A stretch of 59,615 nucleotides of DNA, taken from assembly GCA_001509375.1 (NCBI GenBank), contig LGFT01000011.1, positions 1-59,615 of the forward strand. Direction: 5' to 3'. The stretch's first letter is position 1. Each line of letters starts with the position of its first letter. The DNA comes from Methanothrix harundinacea (GTDB taxonomy: Archaea; Halobacteriota; Methanosarcinia; Methanotrichales; Methanotrichaceae). Below, piece by piece: positions 34,105 to 44,107 of this stretch. The notes under the pieces are model-generated. The model was not told where the DNA came from. It was given only the letters and a program-made list of their open reading frames with translations, and made no database searches. Position numbers and translations under genes: made by a program.

Positions 34105-34560
34105 CTACCTCATCTTCCAGATAAGATCCGAGATCGACTCGTGGTAGCCGAGCTCTCCGCCCTCTTTGACGGTCTTCTTGGTGCCGCGGTGACCCTTTCT
34201 CGGCGGATGAAGCCTGAATACCGGCTTGATCCCGGCGTCCTTGAGGTTTGCAGCCCCTCCGGAGACCGCCGAGGCGAACTCCTTTATCGTTCCGTAGGAG
34301 GTGTTCTCCTTTATGAACTGGTCAGTCAGCCGTATATTGCCGCTCAACCTTCCGCGCATCTCGAGCATCGACGCCAGAGAGTCCTCGTCGATCTCGCCCC
34401 AAGCTACGTAATCCTTCACCTTCTGGATCATCCCCCGATAGTGGGGGCTGTCTGGCACCACGACGCAGTGATTGATCCTGTGAAGTCGAAGCATCTTGAG
34501 GGTATCCTTGATCTCGGGCTTGGTTTTAACGCTCCCCCGAAGTCGCACTATCGCATACAT
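34105..34560 (-). CDS. rpl30: 50S ribosomal protein L30 (uL30)
   Basis: A 151-residue archaeal L30, longer than the bacterial form. It starts [23 protein letters not shown] 34560 is preferred over a TTG two codons earlier, because GAGGG lies 7 nt upstream and family members begin at this methionine. The extension includes [20 protein letters not shown] near the end. Confidence 0.94.
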   Translation of the reverse strand: MYAIVRLRGSVKTKPEIKDTLKMLRLHRINHCVVVPDSPHYRGMIQKVKDYVAWGEIDEDSLASMLEMRGRLSGNIRLTDQFIKENTSYGTIKEFASAVSGGAANLKDAGIKPVFRLHPPRKGHRGTKKTVKEGGELGYHESISDLIWKMR

Positions 34561-34562
34561 CG

Positions 34563-35165
34563 TCAAACCCTCATGGTGACGGTATTCTTGAGCGCGTTGT
34601 AGGTGGCCTTTGCGAAGTTGAGGGTGGTCCTGGTGTTTCCCGATGACTTGGTCCAGACGTCCTGGATCCCGGCCATCTCCATCACCTTTTTCGCGGTCCC
34701 GCCCGCTGCAATCCCCAGGCCCCTAGGTGCAGGGATCAGGGTGATCGAGACGGACCCAGCTTTTCCCATCACCTCGAAGGGGACGGTATGACCTGCACCG
34801 CAGCCGCATTCCCAGCTTCCACAGCCGCGCTGTACCTTTATGATGTTCAGCTTGGCCACATCTATCCCCTTTCTGATGGCGGGTCCGACCTGGTTATCTC
34901 TGCCCTGGCCGATGCCGATGTAACCGTCCTTGTTTCCGACGATGACGGTGGCCCTGAACTTGACCCTCCGTCCCGAGTCGGTCATCCTCTGGACCATGTT
35001 TATGTCCAGAACCTCATCCTCAAGACCGGGGAGCAGGGCGTCGACTATCCCCGGCTCTTTGATCGGGAGCCGCGATTTGAGCGCCTCATCGAAGGTCGTG
35101 ACTTGCCCCTCATAAACGAGCTTGCCCAGCTTGGTCTTGGGGACCCATTCCTCTCTATATTCCAT
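34563..35165 (-). CDS. rps5: 30S ribosomal protein S5 (uS5)
   Basis: A 200-residue small-subunit protein involved in decoding accuracy. It starts [20 protein letters not shown]. The double-stranded RNA-binding part is [20 protein letters not shown], and the conserved loop [20 protein letters not shown] follows. ATG 35165 is chosen on family length; a TTG two codons upstream with GGTGA at 4 nt is also possible. Confidence 0.94.
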   Translation of the reverse strand: MEYREEWVPKTKLGKLVYEGQVTTFDEALKSRLPIKEPGIVDALLPGLEDEVLDINMVQRMTDSGRRVKFRATVIVGNKDGYIGIGQGRDNQVGPAIRKGIDVAKLNIIKVQRGCGSWECGCGAGHTVPFEVMGKAGSVSITLIPAPRGLGIAAGGTAKKVMEMAGIQDVWTKSSGNTRTTLNFAKATYNALKNTVTMRV

Positions 35166-35175
35166 CCTCAAAAGC

Positions 35176-35685
35176 TCACCCCAGTATCTTCTCGCGGACG
35201 GCCTCGAACTGAGCTGTGAACTCCACGCCCCGGTAGGCCTCTATACTCCCGCCGCGGATCCGTTCATCCTCCGGAAAGATCTCCGGGCTGTGGGGCACGT
35301 CTATTCCGGCGTCCACCACGCCCTTCAGGGCTGAGTATATCCTGTTGCCCTTGGTGTTGGCGTGAATCCCCATGTCCAAGATCGCCTCCGTCTCGCCCAT
35401 ATCCTTCATCCTCTTGCCGAAGAGAAGGCCCGCGAGGTATGATGCGGGGACGTTTCCGGTGTTCTGTTCATAGCCGAACTTCTTCAGCTCCCGGGAGTTG
35501 ACGGTGAGGAGCGTTCTGTCGCCAGAGGGCTCTGCAACGATCAGCTGCAGGTTGATGTTCTTGTTTCCCTTTCTGATCACAAGCCTCGGCTTTCGTGAAA
35601 GGATCAGCTTGTATCTGAAGTGATAATCGGTCCTGCCCTCTCTCCGCCTTCTGAAGGGCACTTTGTATCGCGGTCCGGTTGCCAT
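35176..35685 (-). CDS. rpl18: 50S ribosomal protein L18 (uL18)
   Basis: A 169-residue protein that binds 5S rRNA with L5. It has the basic opening [39 protein letters not shown], and the archaeal/eukaryotic C-terminal extension around [20 protein letters not shown]. Its ATG overlaps the L19e stop by one base. Confidence 0.95.
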   Translation of the reverse strand: MATGPRYKVPFRRRREGRTDYHFRYKLILSRKPRLVIRKGNKNINLQLIVAEPSGDRTLLTVNSRELKKFGYEQNTGNVPASYLAGLLFGKRMKDMGETEAILDMGIHANTKGNRIYSALKGVVDAGIDVPHSPEIFPEDERIRGGSIEAYRGVEFTAQFEAVREKILG

Positions 35686-36146
35686 CAGTCACTCCTCGTT
35701 AGACCTTTTGCTTTGATGTATGCGTTGAGATGAGCTGTGCTGCGGTACTCGCCGCCCTTGGCCTTCCGATAGAGCATCCGATAGGTATGACGGTCGATAT
35801 CGCCCTCTTCCCTCAGCTCCTTCAGCGTCCGGCGAAGAGCCCGGATCTTGGTCATCCACATCTCCTTCTTCGGAGACCGGGAACCCTTCGCCCCCTTTCT
35901 CCTGCCCGGCCCTTTCTTGTGGCCGTAGGCCCTTTTGGCGGCCCGAGCCCTGTATCGAGCGCGACTGTTCCCCTTCTTAGGCTTCGCCTTGATATTTCCG
36001 GCCTCGATCTGAGACCTGATGTCATCTCTCGTTATGGCGTCGGCTATATCGCCGGCGGCGTCGGGATCGGGGTTGATCCAGACCCTGCTCTCTCCTACCT
36101 CGAGGACTGATGCCGCAAGCCTCTTCTGTGTTGAAAAGTTCGGCAA
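35685..36146 (-). CDS. rpl19e: 50S ribosomal protein L19e (eL19)
   Basis: A 153-residue protein found only in archaea and eukaryotes, which forms a bridge to the small subunit. It starts QKRLAASVLEVGESRVWINP after a few residues, and has the basic stretch KPKKGNSRARYRARAAKRAY and the C-terminal TYRMLYRKAKGGEYRS. The start codon is a TTG at 36146, one base after the L32e stop. Confidence 0.95.
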   Translation of the reverse strand: MPNFSTQKRLAASVLEVGESRVWINPDPDAAGDIADAITRDDIRSQIEAGNIKAKPKKGNSRARYRARAAKRAYGHKKGPGRRKGAKGSRSPKKEMWMTKIRALRRTLKELREEGDIDRHTYRMLYRKAKGGEYRSTAHLNAYIKAKGLTRSD

Positions 36147-36147
36147 C

Positions 36148-36534
36148 TCAGTCGCCTCCGGAGGTGGGGTTGAGAACCTTCAGGTTCATCTCCCGGGCCA
36201 CGGCCTCGATCTCGTCTCTCTTCTTCATCCCCACGGTCCCGGCGATCCGGACGGCACACCCCTCGGCCTCCAGCAGATCCTTGGGATTTCGCACGAGAAC
36301 CTCCTTCATGCCGCAGGGATGATACCCCTTGACGCCTTTCGGGCTCCCATAGCCGGCCTTGACGAGCTTTCCTTTGGCCGCTATATGCTGTCTCAGCTTG
36401 TTGTGCAGCCCCCGGGGACGTCTCCAGCTGGGCGAGAGCTTAGTCTTTTTATGATGATCGCAACGGTTGAACTCGGGCTTCTTCTTCTTCTGCCTCGCCC
36501 GAACTTTCATCAACCTCTCAGTTTCGGAAGTCAA
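36148..36534 (-). CDS. rpl32e: 50S ribosomal protein L32e (eL32)
   Basis: A 128-residue archaeal/eukaryotic protein. The core is FNRCDHHKKTKLSPSWRRPR, then GLHNKLRQHIAAKGKLVKAG, YGSPKGVKGYHPCGMKEVLV and AVRIAGTVGMKKRDEIEAVA. The start is a TTG at 36534. The N-terminal extension of this copy is short compared with some euryarchaeal forms. Confidence 0.94.
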   Translation of the reverse strand: MTSETERLMKVRARQKKKKPEFNRCDHHKKTKLSPSWRRPRGLHNKLRQHIAAKGKLVKAGYGSPKGVKGYHPCGMKEVLVRNPKDLLEAEGCAVRIAGTVGMKKRDEIEAVAREMNLKVLNPTSGGD

Positions 36535-36540
36535 AATCCG

Positions 36541-37074
36541 TCACCTCTTCTCCACCAGGTATATCCCGTCCTGGAACACTCTGATGTCGAACCCTCTGAC
36601 CTTGGTCGCTTGCTCGATGTTGGCCATCGTCTGGCCCACAAGCTCCTTATCAATTCCGGTGACGATCACAGTGTCGCCCTTGACCTCCACCTTGGAGTCG
36701 CCCATAATTCGAGCGGACCGGGGCTTCCTCTCGCCCAGGAAGTTGCTGATCAATAGCTCCCCCTTGGCAGCCTTCAGCTGTATCGGGAAGTGAGAGTACA
36801 CGGCTTTCATCTTGTACTCGAAGCCCTCGTTCACCCCTTTGATCATGTTGTTCAGGTGGGCGGCCAGAGTTCCGACCATGGACCGATGCCGCTTCCTGGT
36901 GATATCGGCGTCCACTACCAGGCCGGATTCGTCTTTTCTGATCTCTATACCAGGATACCAGAGGCGTCTCGAGACCGTCCCCAGGGGGCCGGTCACCGTC
37001 ACCACGGCGTCGTCGCTTATTTCCACCTCGACGCCCTCTGGAACTTCTATGCGTCGTGCCAACTCTTTGACCAT
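36541..37074 (-). CDS. rpl6: 50S ribosomal protein L6 (uL6)
   Basis: A 177-residue protein located near the factor-binding site. It starts [22 protein letters not shown] 37074 has AGGTGG 5 nt upstream that overlaps the S8 stop codon. A GTG three codons earlier is less likely. The conserved pattern includes [20 protein letters not shown] and a C-terminal [20 protein letters not shown]. Confidence 0.94.
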   Translation of the reverse strand: MVKELARRIEVPEGVEVEISDDAVVTVTGPLGTVSRRLWYPGIEIRKDESGLVVDADITRKRHRSMVGTLAAHLNNMIKGVNEGFEYKMKAVYSHFPIQLKAAKGELLISNFLGERKPRSARIMGDSKVEVKGDTVIVTGIDKELVGQTMANIEQATKVRGFDIRVFQDGIYLVEKR

Positions 37075-37083
37075 CGTGACCAC

Positions 37084-37476
37084 CTAATAAACGTAAGCCA
37101 AAAGCTGGCCGCCGATCCCCCGCTCTCTGGCATCGACGTGAGATACGACCCCTTGGCTCGTGCTCATGATGAGCACGCCGAAGTTCCGAGAGGGAAGGAA
37201 TCTCTTCTCCCACTTCTCCAGGTCCAAAACCTGGGTAGAGAACCGAGGCTTGATCACGCCGCACCTATTGATCTTTCCTTGTAAGTTGACCTTGAACATG
37301 CCGGACTTACCGTCGTCTACGAATTCGAACTCGCCGATATATCCAAGATCTGCCATAACTTTCAGGGTGTTGCCGATGAGCTTGGAAGCGGGCTGGATGA
37401 CACATTCACTTTTGCCGACGTCTTCTGCGTTCTTTATGACGGACATGGCATCGGCAAGCGGATCTAACAGTACCAT
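37084..37476 (-). CDS. rps8: 30S ribosomal protein S8 (uS8)
   Basis: A 130-residue protein that binds the central domain of 16S rRNA. It starts [20 protein letters not shown] after MV. The C-terminus has the conserved [20 protein letters not shown] ahead of GGQLLAYVY. It lies 10 nt after the S14 stop. Confidence 0.96.
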   Translation of the reverse strand: MVLLDPLADAMSVIKNAEDVGKSECVIQPASKLIGNTLKVMADLGYIGEFEFVDDGKSGMFKVNLQGKINRCGVIKPRFSTQVLDLEKWEKRFLPSRNFGVLIMSTSQGVVSHVDARERGIGGQLLAYVY

Positions 37477-37486
37477 TTGTCATCAC

Positions 37487-37639
37487 CTACGAGTACTTCT
37501 CAAAACCCATATCCTGGGCTATTTCTCTGAAACACTGTCTGCAGAGATAGATTCCGTATTTTCGAATGAGCCCCGGCCTTCTGCCGCACCTCTTGCAGGA
37601 ATTTGCGCCTCTGCCGAAGCTCTTGGTATCGGTCTTCAT
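37487..37639 (-). CDS. rps14: 30S ribosomal protein S14, zinc-binding (uS14)
   Basis: A 50-residue protein between L5 and S8. The product starts [20 protein letters not shown] and continues [20 protein letters not shown], ending FEKYS. Four cysteines in a C..C/C..C pattern bind zinc, the ancestral form of S14. The ATG at 37639 overlaps the L5 stop as ATGA. Confidence 0.96.
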   Translation of the reverse strand: MKTDTKSFGRGANSCKRCGRRPGLIRKYGIYLCRQCFREIAQDMGFEKYS

Positions 37640-38151
37640 GCCGCCTCCACGATCTCTACGCCGTACTTATTTTTGACGTACTCCACGGCGTCATCTTTGG
37701 TGACTCTGTGCCTGGAAGCTATCTTCCCTCGAGCTATGCGCCTTCGGGCCACCCGATATCCGGGCCTTTTTAGGGCCACGGAGACGTCCATGCCGAAGAT
37801 CCCTATGTCGGGATCGTACTTCATCCCCGGAAAGTCGGTATGCTCCTCGACTCCGAAGGAGAAGTTGCCTGTGTCGTCGAACTGGCCACGTCGGAGGGCG
37901 CCGCCCGCCACCTCCAGGGCCACTTTCAGGAACTCTTCAGCCTCATCGCCTCTCAGGGTCAGCCTGCACCCGATCGGCTCGCTTTTCTTAATCCCAAAGC
38001 CCGGAAGGGTCTTTTTGGCGACGGACCTGACGGGGGTCCGATTCGTTATTGCGCCGAGGATCGTCTCGGCGTTGACCAGCCTCTGGCCGCTCTCACCGGT
38101 GCCTATGTGGACGGTCACCTTGTCGACCCGCGGCTCCAACATCGCGTTCAT
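37636..38151 (-). CDS. rpl5: 50S ribosomal protein L5 (uL5)
   Basis: A 171-residue protein that carries 5S rRNA with L18. It starts [20 protein letters not shown]. The conserved [20 protein letters not shown] segment and the [20 protein letters not shown] block are present. It begins in an ATGA overlap with S4e. Confidence 0.96.
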   Translation of the reverse strand: MNAMLEPRVDKVTVHIGTGESGQRLVNAETILGAITNRTPVRSVAKKTLPGFGIKKSEPIGCRLTLRGDEAEEFLKVALEVAGGALRRGQFDDTGNFSFGVEEHTDFPGMKYDPDIGIFGMDVSVALKRPGYRVARRRIARGKIASRHRVTKDDAVEYVKNKYGVEIVEAA

Positions 38152-38852
38152 ATCTCAGCCCCCAGCTTAATGGCAGGCTTGTCTTTGCCGATCATGAAGA
38201 CGTGATCAACGGTCGTCTCGAAATCCTCCTTGCCGGAGATGATCACCCTATTGGGCCGAGAGCTTCTGACGACCTCGATCTCCTTGATCGTCCCGACCTC
38301 GCCGGAGTGAGAGCCCCCGACGACCATGGCGAGGTTTCCCTCTTTGAACTCGATGACGTCTGCGATCTCCTTATCGGGTATCGAGAGGATGACCGAGCTT
38401 CGAGTCGTATAATCGCCCTCTGCGAGGATGTTCGTCCCGTCGTTGAGGTTCAGCTGCATTTTGCCGCCTTTGAGAGTCGTCTTCTTCTCTATCCTGCAAA
38501 GCTTTCGAGCTTCTCCCTTCTCCAGCTCGTGGAGGTTGAACCTCCCCTTAGCGTCCTGAAGAAGCCTGTACTTCTTGTCCAGAGCCGGGACCGATATCAC
38601 GTCGAAGATCCCCACGGGGAACTTGAGGTCCTTTCTCGCCGTTCCATCGATGAGAACTCCGCCCTCGTGGAGGACGCGTTTTGCCTCTCTAGAGTTGTCG
38701 ACCAGCCCCAGAAGATCCCTGACCACGACGACGAGGGGGATGCTCCCCTTCTCAGAGTGGGGGCCTGGTTTGCTCTTGGCCACCCACATGTGGGTCTTCC
38801 TTGCGATCGGCCAGCTTCTGGGACTCGCAACCCTCTTCTGATGTCTGCTCAC
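38148..38852 (-). CDS. rps4e: 30S ribosomal protein S4e (eS4)
   Basis: A 234-residue archaeal/eukaryotic protein with S4-type RNA-binding and KOW regions. It starts [19 protein letters not shown] with a GTG at 38852. The S4 domain is visible in [20 protein letters not shown] and the KOW-like motif in [20 protein letters not shown]. It overlaps L5 by 4 nt. Confidence 0.95.
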   Translation of the reverse strand: MSRHQKRVASPRSWPIARKTHMWVAKSKPGPHSEKGSIPLVVVVRDLLGLVDNSREAKRVLHEGGVLIDGTARKDLKFPVGIFDVISVPALDKKYRLLQDAKGRFNLHELEKGEARKLCRIEKKTTLKGGKMQLNLNDGTNILAEGDYTTRSSVILSIPDKEIADVIEFKEGNLAMVVGGSHSGEVGTIKEIEVVRSSRPNRVIISGKEDFETTVDHVFMIGKDKPAIKLGAEI

Positions 38853-38857
38853 CTAAA

Positions 38858-39208
38858 TCACCTGGAAAAGATCTTCTTCCTTTCTTCGTCGTCCATCTCC
38901 ATATTGGTGATGACGACATTAGAGGGCTGGACTGGCCTTGGCACCTCGGTTCCATCGGCCCGGAATACGCTCACACCGGCTACGTGGATGGCGCCGCTCT
39001 TCAGGTCTGTCTTCTCTACTTCGCCCTCGGTTCCCGCATGGTCGCCGCGCATCACCTTGACGGTATCGCCCACTTTCACCTGGGCGCTGCGAGTCTTCAT
39101 CTCCTCGCGAAGCTCCTTGGAGAGGGCGGCGTGGAGGTACTTCTGCCGTTTGTGAAGGGGTGCGGAGAACCTCTCTTTTCGCTGTTTGCGTGGCTGTTTG
39201 CTCTTCAT
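38858..39208 (-). CDS. rpl24: 50S ribosomal protein L24 (uL24)
   Basis: A 116-residue assembly protein, archaeal type. It starts [20 protein letters not shown], and the KOW motif is [23 protein letters not shown] 39208 matches the usual family start. A GTG at 39217, overlapping the L14 stop as GTGA, would add three residues. Confidence 0.94.
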   Translation of the reverse strand: MKSKQPRKQRKERFSAPLHKRQKYLHAALSKELREEMKTRSAQVKVGDTVKVMRGDHAGTEGEVEKTDLKSGAIHVAGVSVFRADGTEVPRPVQPSNVVITNMEMDDEERKKIFSR

Positions 39209-39213
39209 GATTA

Positions 39214-39612
39214 TCACACTATTATCGACGCGGCTGATGCGATCTTTCCGTAACGCTCAGCCACCTCTCTGGCCACTGGCCCCTTTATCTCCGATCCCTT
39301 GGGAATTCCGGCAAGATCGGTGATGACCGCCGCGTTGTCCTCGAACTTGACCCTCAGGCCGTCGGGCCTGCGGAACTCCTTCTTCTGGCGGATGATCACC
39401 GCTGTCAGGATCTGCTTTCTCATCTCCGGAGTCCCCTTCTTTACAGATACTACGATCATGTCGCCGATTCCTGCACAGGGCATCCTGTTTTTAACGCCCC
39501 TGTACCTCTTCACCGATATGATCTCGAGCACCCTGGCGCCGGTGTTGTCGGCGCATTCGAGCCGAGCTCCGGCGTTGATGGGCCTCGAGATGTTGGCCTT
39601 CAGCCCCTTCAT
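39214..39612 (-). CDS. rpl14: 50S ribosomal protein L14 (uL14)
   Basis: A 132-residue protein, the exact family length when started at ATG 39612 ([20 protein letters not shown]). Conserved parts are [20 protein letters not shown] and [20 protein letters not shown]. The start overlaps the S17 stop. It forms an inter-subunit bridge. Confidence 0.96.
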   Translation of the reverse strand: MKGLKANISRPINAGARLECADNTGARVLEIISVKRYRGVKNRMPCAGIGDMIVVSVKKGTPEMRKQILTAVIIRQKKEFRRPDGLRVKFEDNAAVITDLAGIPKGSEIKGPVAREVAERYGKIASAASIIV

Positions 39613-39929
39613 CGCACTACCTCCACCACGACGAAGGACTTCGTCTTGCTGAGAGGCCTGCACTCCGCGACCTTGACCACGTCACCGACCTTCGCCTTCA
39701 GGCAGGGCGGGTTGTGAGCGTGGAGCTTCGAGCGCCTCTTTTCATACCTATCGTACTTTGCTATCTTCCTTTCGAACTCGCGCAGGACCACCACAGTATC
39801 GGTCATCTTGTCGCTGACCACCGTTCCGTCAAAAACTTGACCTCGAACGGAAAGTTCTCCATGAAAGGGACATTTTGGATCGTCACAGGCCTTCTCAGGT
39901 GACTTGACGCCCAGTCCGACATCCCTCAT
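39609..39929 (-). CDS. rps17: 30S ribosomal protein S17 (uS17)
   Basis: A 106-residue archaeal S17 with an N-terminal extension ([20 protein letters not shown]). The OB-fold core is [20 protein letters not shown]. The end of the core, [20 protein letters not shown], is conserved. ATG 39929 has GAGGTG 6 nt upstream. The CDDPKCPFH segment might bind zinc. Confidence 0.95.
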   Translation of the reverse strand: MRDVGLGVKSPEKACDDPKCPFHGELSVRGQVFDGTVVSDKMTDTVVVLREFERKIAKYDRYEKRRSKLHAHNPPCLKAKVGDVVKVAECRPLSKTKSFVVVEVVR

Positions 39930-40216
39930 AATTTCCACCTCGATCTCCGTATTTTTTTGTTAATCCTGTTTTCGGGTTGTGAGACTAAAACTGAGCCCAC
40001 TGCCTTCACCTTCAGGCCCTGGGACAGGGTAAAAAGGAAGCAGTTGCAGGACTTGGGAACGCGTTTGTCTCCACTCCTGGTCTCGATCAGAAAGGTGTTC
40101 CGGGTTTCGTCGACGACCCGGCCTGATATCCCCTCCATGGAAGGGTTTCTGCTCTCGACCACCTCCACAAAGAGGCCTATCAGCTCATGTCTGACGAGAT
40201 TCTCAGGAGTTATCAT
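39926..40216 (-). CDS. rnp1: Ribonuclease P protein component 1 (Rnp1/Pop4)
   Basis: A 96-residue protein component of RNase P, which trims the 5' ends of tRNAs. It starts [20 protein letters not shown] and carries the Sm-like fold seen in [20 protein letters not shown]. This location between L29 and S17 is standard in archaea. The ATG overlaps the L29 stop. Confidence 0.93.
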   Translation of the reverse strand: MITPENLVRHELIGLFVEVVESRNPSMEGISGRVVDETRNTFLIETRSGDKRVPKSCNCFLFTLSQGLKVKAVGSVLVSQPENRINKKIRRSRWKL

Positions 40217-40419
40217 CACGCCGTCGCACGCTCCCTCTGTATCGTCTTGATCCTGGCTACGGACCTCTTTATCTCCCTTATCCTGCCGGGGTTCTCCGGG
40301 GCGCCGCCAGAGACGACGAGCCCCCTCTCCCGGATCAGCTCGCTCTTGAGCTTTTCAAGCTCCTCGCCCAGCTCTTCGGGGCTCATATTCCTCAGTTCAT
40401 CGACCCTGAATATCGCCAT
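40216..40419 (-). CDS. rpl29: 50S ribosomal protein L29 (uL29)
   Basis: A 67-residue helical protein near the exit tunnel. It starts [20 protein letters not shown] and has the conserved [15 protein letters not shown] and [18 protein letters not shown] helices. It lies 19 nt after the S3 stop. Confidence 0.95.
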   Translation of the reverse strand: MAIFRVDELRNMSPEELGEELEKLKSELIRERGLVVSGGAPENPGRIREIKRSVARIKTIQRERATA

Positions 40420-40438
40420 GTCAAGTCACTCTCTCGTC

Positions 40439-41485
40439 TCACACTTCGCTCTTCGGCTCTTCCTCGGATACGCCCTCTGCGGGAGACTCCTCGACTGCCG
40501 TCTCTTCGGCGATCGGCTCTTCGGCGGCCGATTCAGATGAAGTCTCCTCCAAAGCTTCAGGCTGCTCCTCGGCGGCTCCCTCTGCGGGAGACTCCTCGAC
40601 TGCCGTCTCTTCGGCGATCGGCTCTTCGGCGGCCGATTCAGATGAAGTCTCCTCTAAAGCTTCAGGCTGCTCCTCGGCGGCTCCCTCTGCGGGAGACTCC
40701 TCAACTGCCGTCTCTTCGACGATCGGCTCTTCGGCGGCCGATTCAGAAGGAACCTCTTCTTCGGTGATCTCGACGGTCAGATCCTCGACGACTATCTCTT
40801 CGACGGGCCCCTCAGTCTCAGACTCCAGAAGCTCCTCCAGCTCGTCCTTCTTCTCTTCGGCGGGAGCCATCTCCTCGGGAGCCTCTTTAGAGGGCGGAGC
40901 TATCTCGAACCTGTCGGGAGGTATGGCGTCGGGAGGTACGATCCTCACCTGGCACCCTATGGTCCCGAGCTTCTTCACCGCCACGGCGTATCCGTGATCC
41001 ACAATCTCCTGGGAAGGTTTGCCCGAATGCTTTACGTAACCGGCCAAAAACTTCTCGACCCTGGATCGAGGTCCCGTCAGCTTGCCGCTGAGGATGATCT
41101 CGCAGCCGAGAGCTCCGCTTTCCATCACCCTCCTAAGGGTGGTCTGGCCAGCCTTTCGGAAGTACCAGCCCCGCTCCAGGGAGGTAGCCAGCCTGCTGGC
41201 CACGACCTGGGCGTTCAGCTCGGCCTTGCCCACATCCTGAACGTCGATCTGGGGGTTGTCCAGCCGGAAGGTTCGGTCCAGATCTCGGGTGAGCTTTCTG
41301 ATCAATTTGCCGCCCTTCCCGATGACCATTCCAGGCTTTTCGGCATAGACGGTGATCTGGATCCCCATAGGGGTCCTGTTCATCATCATGCCGCCGTACC
41401 CGGCCCGACTGAGCTCCTTGGACAGATACTCGTGGACCAGGGCTTTGGTGAAGCCGTCCTCTACAAATTTCTTCTCTACGCCCAA
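40439..41485 (-). CDS. rps3: 30S ribosomal protein S3 (uS3) with long acidic repeat tail
   Basis: A 348-residue protein; archaeal S3 is usually about 210-270. Residues 1-200 are a normal S3: KH domain with [20 protein letters not shown] and the C-terminal domain with [20 protein letters not shown]. The extra tail from about residue 205 is almost only Glu, Ala, Ser, Pro, Thr and Val (for example [20 protein letters not shown]) and is built from a 105-bp tandem repeat. Acidic disordered tails on S3 occur in some archaea, but here the repeat is nearly exact. The start codon is a TTG at 41485. Confidence 0.95.
   Translation of the reverse strand: MGVEKKFVEDGFTKALVHEYLSKELSRAGYGGMMMNRTPMGIQITVYAEKPGMVIGKGGKLIRKLTRDLDRTFRLDNPQIDVQDVGKAELNAQVVASRLATSLERGWYFRKAGQTTLRRVMESGALGCEIILSGKLTGPRSRVEKFLAGYVKHSGKPSQEIVDHGYAVAVKKLGTIGCQVRIVPPDAIPPDRFEIAPPSKEAPEEMAPAEEKKDELEELLESETEGPVEEIVVEDLTVEITEEEVPSESAAEEPIVEETAVEESPAEGAAEEQPEALEETSSESAAEEPIAEETAVEESPAEGAAEEQPEALEETSSESAAEEPIAEETAVEESPAEGVSEEEPKSEV
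40475..40760 (-). repeat. 105-bp in-frame tandem repeat in rps3
   Basis: About 2.7 copies of a 105-bp unit, starting at 40475, 40580 and 40685 on the plus strand with the same CTCTGCGGGAGACTCCTC opening. The first two copies are almost identical and the third drifts at its end. Each unit encodes 35 residues of the acidic S3 tail. The high identity points to recent expansion by slippage or unequal crossover. Confidence 0.9.
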
Positions 41486-41486
41486 G

Positions 41487-41951
41487 TTAGCTCACCTCGG
41501 TCAGTACCATCTCTATAGAGACGGTCTCTGTGTCTTTGGGGGTGGCTCTGCCCATAGCTCTCGGCATCCAGCCCCTCAGGGTTCTGCCCTGCTTGGTGGA
41601 GACGTGGGTGATCTTCATCTCAGCGGGGTCGAGCCCCTTGTACTCCGCGTTGCTGGTGGCGTTTATCAAAACGCTCAAAACGGCCTTCGCCGCCTTCTGG
41701 GGGTACCTGCCAGCATCCCAACCCACGAGGCCCCGCCTGTGGGGGATCTTCTTGTTGTGCCGCTTGAAGGGAACGGGCCTTTTAAGGGCGATCACGTCTT
41801 CGAGGTACTCTTTCGCGACCTCGGCCTTCATTCCCCGGATGGTGCTGCAGATCTCCAGAGCATGCTTGGGCGAGATGTGATGTTCTGTGCCCATCGCCCT
41901 GGAAGATTTCTCATTCTTTTCAGGGGTGATGGAATATTTCAGTCGTCCCAA
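41487..41951 (-). CDS. rpl22: 50S ribosomal protein L22 (uL22)
   Basis: A 154-residue archaeal L22, a lining of the exit tunnel. It starts [20 protein letters not shown] from a TTG at 41951. The conserved block [20 protein letters not shown] and the C-terminal [15 protein letters not shown] are present. The S3 start lies 1 nt after its stop. Confidence 0.95.
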   Translation of the reverse strand: MGRLKYSITPEKNEKSSRAMGTEHHISPKHALEICSTIRGMKAEVAKEYLEDVIALKRPVPFKRHNKKIPHRRGLVGWDAGRYPQKAAKAVLSVLINATSNAEYKGLDPAEMKITHVSTKQGRTLRGWMPRAMGRATPKDTETVSIEMVLTEVS

Positions 41952-41961
41952 AATTCACACC

Positions 41962-42372
41962 TCACTTCAACGGCACAAACTTGCTCGATCGGGTGGCTCC
42001 CACGCCAGCGCTTCCGTGAGATACTCGTCCCCTGGTCAGGGAATACTCGCCAAAGTAATGGCCGACCATCTCCGGCATGATCTCGACCCGGTTGAACATC
42101 TTGCCGTTATAAATCTCGATCGTCTTTCCCACCATCTCGGGAAGAACTATCATGTCCCGAAGGTGAGTTCTCACCACGTCTCGATCCTTGACCCTGGAGA
42201 GCAGCCTTCTGTGATCCTTGGTCAGGCCCCTCTTCAGCCGTCTTCGCTGCCTTGCGGGGAGAAGCGCCATAAGCTCATCGGTGCTGAGCTTCTTCAGCTC
42301 CTCGACCTTGAGGCCGCGGTAGGTGAACTCTTCTTTCCTCTTCGGAAGCCTTGATCCTGATTTCCTCGCCAA
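41962..42372 (-). CDS. rps19: 30S ribosomal protein S19 (uS19)
   Basis: A 136-residue protein of the head of the small subunit. It has the archaeal N-terminal extension ([20 protein letters not shown]) and the conserved [20 protein letters not shown] and [20 protein letters not shown]. The start is a TTG at 42372. Confidence 0.96.
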   Translation of the reverse strand: MARKSGSRLPKRKEEFTYRGLKVEELKKLSTDELMALLPARQRRRLKRGLTKDHRRLLSRVKDRDVVRTHLRDMIVLPEMVGKTIEIYNGKMFNRVEIMPEMVGHYFGEYSLTRGRVSHGSAGVGATRSSKFVPLK

Positions 42373-42384
42373 AACAATCCCTCT

Positions 42385-43098
42385 TTAACGCTTTCCGGTC
42401 CTTCTGGCCGCAATAGATCCAACCTTACGACCGGGGGGTGTGTTCCTACTGACGGTCTTGGGCCTTCCTGGATGCTGCCATCCGCCGCCACCGAAGGGGT
42501 GGTCCACCACATTCATGGCCACGCCTCTGACCCTGGGATACTTGCCAGCCTTGGACTTCATCTTGTGGTACTTCTTTCCAGCCTTTACGAAGGGCTTGTC
42601 GGTCCTGCCGCCACCGGCGACGACGCCTATCGTCGCCATGCACTGGGGGCTCAGCCACTTCATCTCTCCGCTGGGGAGCTGGACGACGGTCTTTCCCACG
42701 TCGTGGGCTATGAGGATGCCGTAGACCCCGCTGGACCTGGCGAACTGGCCGCCTGATCTCGGGCTCGACTCGATGTTGCAGATGGGGATCCCCTCGGGGA
42801 TCTCCGCCAGAGGGAGAGAGTTGCCCGGCTTTATCTCGGCTGAGGCGCCGCAGGCTATCTCCTGGCCGACATAGACGCCCTCGGGGACCAGGATGTACCG
42901 CTCTTCATCGTTGTCGAGGACCACCCTCGCCACGGGGGCGGACCGGGCAGGGTCGTGGACGATATCCTTCACGAGGCCTCTTACAGTCTCGCCGCCGTCC
43001 AACTTCACGTGCTTCAGCTCCGCCCTGAACTTGTGAGAGGGAGCCCGATAAGTCGGGGTTCCCCGACCTCGGTTCTGTTGTATTAATCTGTGCCCCAT
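42385..43098 (-). CDS. rpl2: 50S ribosomal protein L2 (uL2)
   Basis: A 237-residue protein close to the peptidyl-transferase centre. It starts [20 protein letters not shown]. The conserved C-terminal [20 protein letters not shown], with the functionally key histidine, is intact, followed by [20 protein letters not shown]. It lies 9 nt after L23. Confidence 0.96.
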   Translation of the reverse strand: MGHRLIQQNRGRGTPTYRAPSHKFRAELKHVKLDGGETVRGLVKDIVHDPARSAPVARVVLDNDEERYILVPEGVYVGQEIACGASAEIKPGNSLPLAEIPEGIPICNIESSPRSGGQFARSSGVYGILIAHDVGKTVVQLPSGEMKWLSPQCMATIGVVAGGGRTDKPFVKAGKKYHKMKSKAGKYPRVRGVAMNVVDHPFGGGGWQHPGRPKTVSRNTPPGRKVGSIAARRTGKR

Positions 43099-43107
43099 AA
43101 CCTCACC

Positions 43108-43356
43108 TCACAATAGTCCCAGCGTGGTGGCCAGCTCATTGGCGCTGCCGTCTACGGCCAGCTTCACGGCCGCTTTCTTCTCGCCCTTGGAGGTGATCAT
43201 CGTCCTTACTGAGACTACATCGACGCCGTAAAGCTCTTCCAGCTCCTTCTTGATCTCAGTCTTGTTGGCTTTGATGTCCACCAAAAATTCCATGGTATTG
43301 TCGGAGTCAATCATGTTCGTGACCTTCTCCGTGATGAAGGGACTCTTAATGACCAT
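43108..43356 (-). CDS. rpl23: 50S ribosomal protein L23 (uL23)
   Basis: An 82-residue protein at the exit tunnel, a docking site for SRP. It starts [23 protein letters not shown] 43356 lies inside the last codons of L4, with GGTGA 5 nt upstream. A GTG three codons earlier is possible. Confidence 0.94.
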   Translation of the reverse strand: MVIKSPFITEKVTNMIDSDNTMEFLVDIKANKTEIKKELEELYGVDVVSVRTMITSKGEKKAAVKLAVDGSANELATTLGLL

Positions 43357-44107
43357 AGGTCTCACCCAGCCATCTCAAAGAGGATTCAGTCCAGACGGTG
43401 AGCCTTCCTGCCTGGGTTCCGGGAGCCAGAAGCTCGGCGTTCAGCCTGTCCACTGTGGTGATGTCGACGCCCGGAAGGTTTCTGGAGGCCTTGGTCAGCC
43501 CGCCATCTTTTCCCGCCACAATCAGCAGGCTTTTTGGCTGCTTGTACTTTCTGCCTCGCATCTTGCCCCGGCCTGCCCGGACCGTCCTGCCGTTTTTTGC
43601 CCTCAATACGTCTTCCCAGAGGCCGCATGCCGCCAGGAAATTTCGGACCTCGACCGTCTTCTCGACAGCTTCCAGGTCGTCTTTTGCGACGACTACGGGT
43701 TCGCCTGGGAATACGTGGCCCCTCGCCCTCACCAGATCTGCGTTCGCTGTGGCGGCTATCGCCGAACGGATCGCCTTTCTCCGCTCTTTGGCGTTCACCT
43801 TCTCGGTCCTGTCCGCCTCGGGCTTTGGCGGGTGGGCCCTGCGGCCGCCCTTGGCCTGGGGGACCCGAGCAGCTCGTCTTCCGTTCATGATCCTTGGAAC
43901 ACGAGAGACTCCTCGGCAGGTTCCCCAGGATTGGGCAGAAGTCTTGAGCCCCGAGAGGTTGCTGGGACCGTAGGGCTGGAGCCGGTTGGCCTGGGCCGCC
44001 AGAACCGCCCTCTTTATGAGGTCCGGCCGGAACTCCTCGTCGAAGACCGTTGGAAGGTCTACTTCTCCGACCTCACTGCCTGATAGATCGATAACCTTAG
44101 CCTTCAT
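43346..44107 (-). CDS. rpl4: 50S ribosomal protein L4 (uL4)
   Basis: A 253-residue archaeal L4. It starts [20 protein letters not shown] from ATG 44107, which shares a base with the L3 stop (TGATG). The long loop with [20 protein letters not shown] and [20 protein letters not shown] reaches into the exit tunnel. Its end overlaps L23 by 11 nt. Confidence 0.95.
   Translation of the reverse strand: MKAKVIDLSGSEVGEVDLPTVFDEEFRPDLIKRAVLAAQANRLQPYGPSNLSGLKTSAQSWGTCRGVSRVPRIMNGRRAARVPQAKGGRRAHPPKPEADRTEKVNAKERRKAIRSAIAATANADLVRARGHVFPGEPVVVAKDDLEAVEKTVEVRNFLAACGLWEDVLRAKNGRTVRAGRGKMRGRKYKQPKSLLIVAGKDGGLTKASRNLPGVDITTVDRLNAELLAPGTQAGRLTVWTESSLRWLGETYGH

Noticed and set aside
40475-40760. Regular repeats that might suggest a CRISPR array
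   Set aside because: Repeats are contiguous with no unique spacers, a multiple of three, and encode the acidic tail of S3 in frame.
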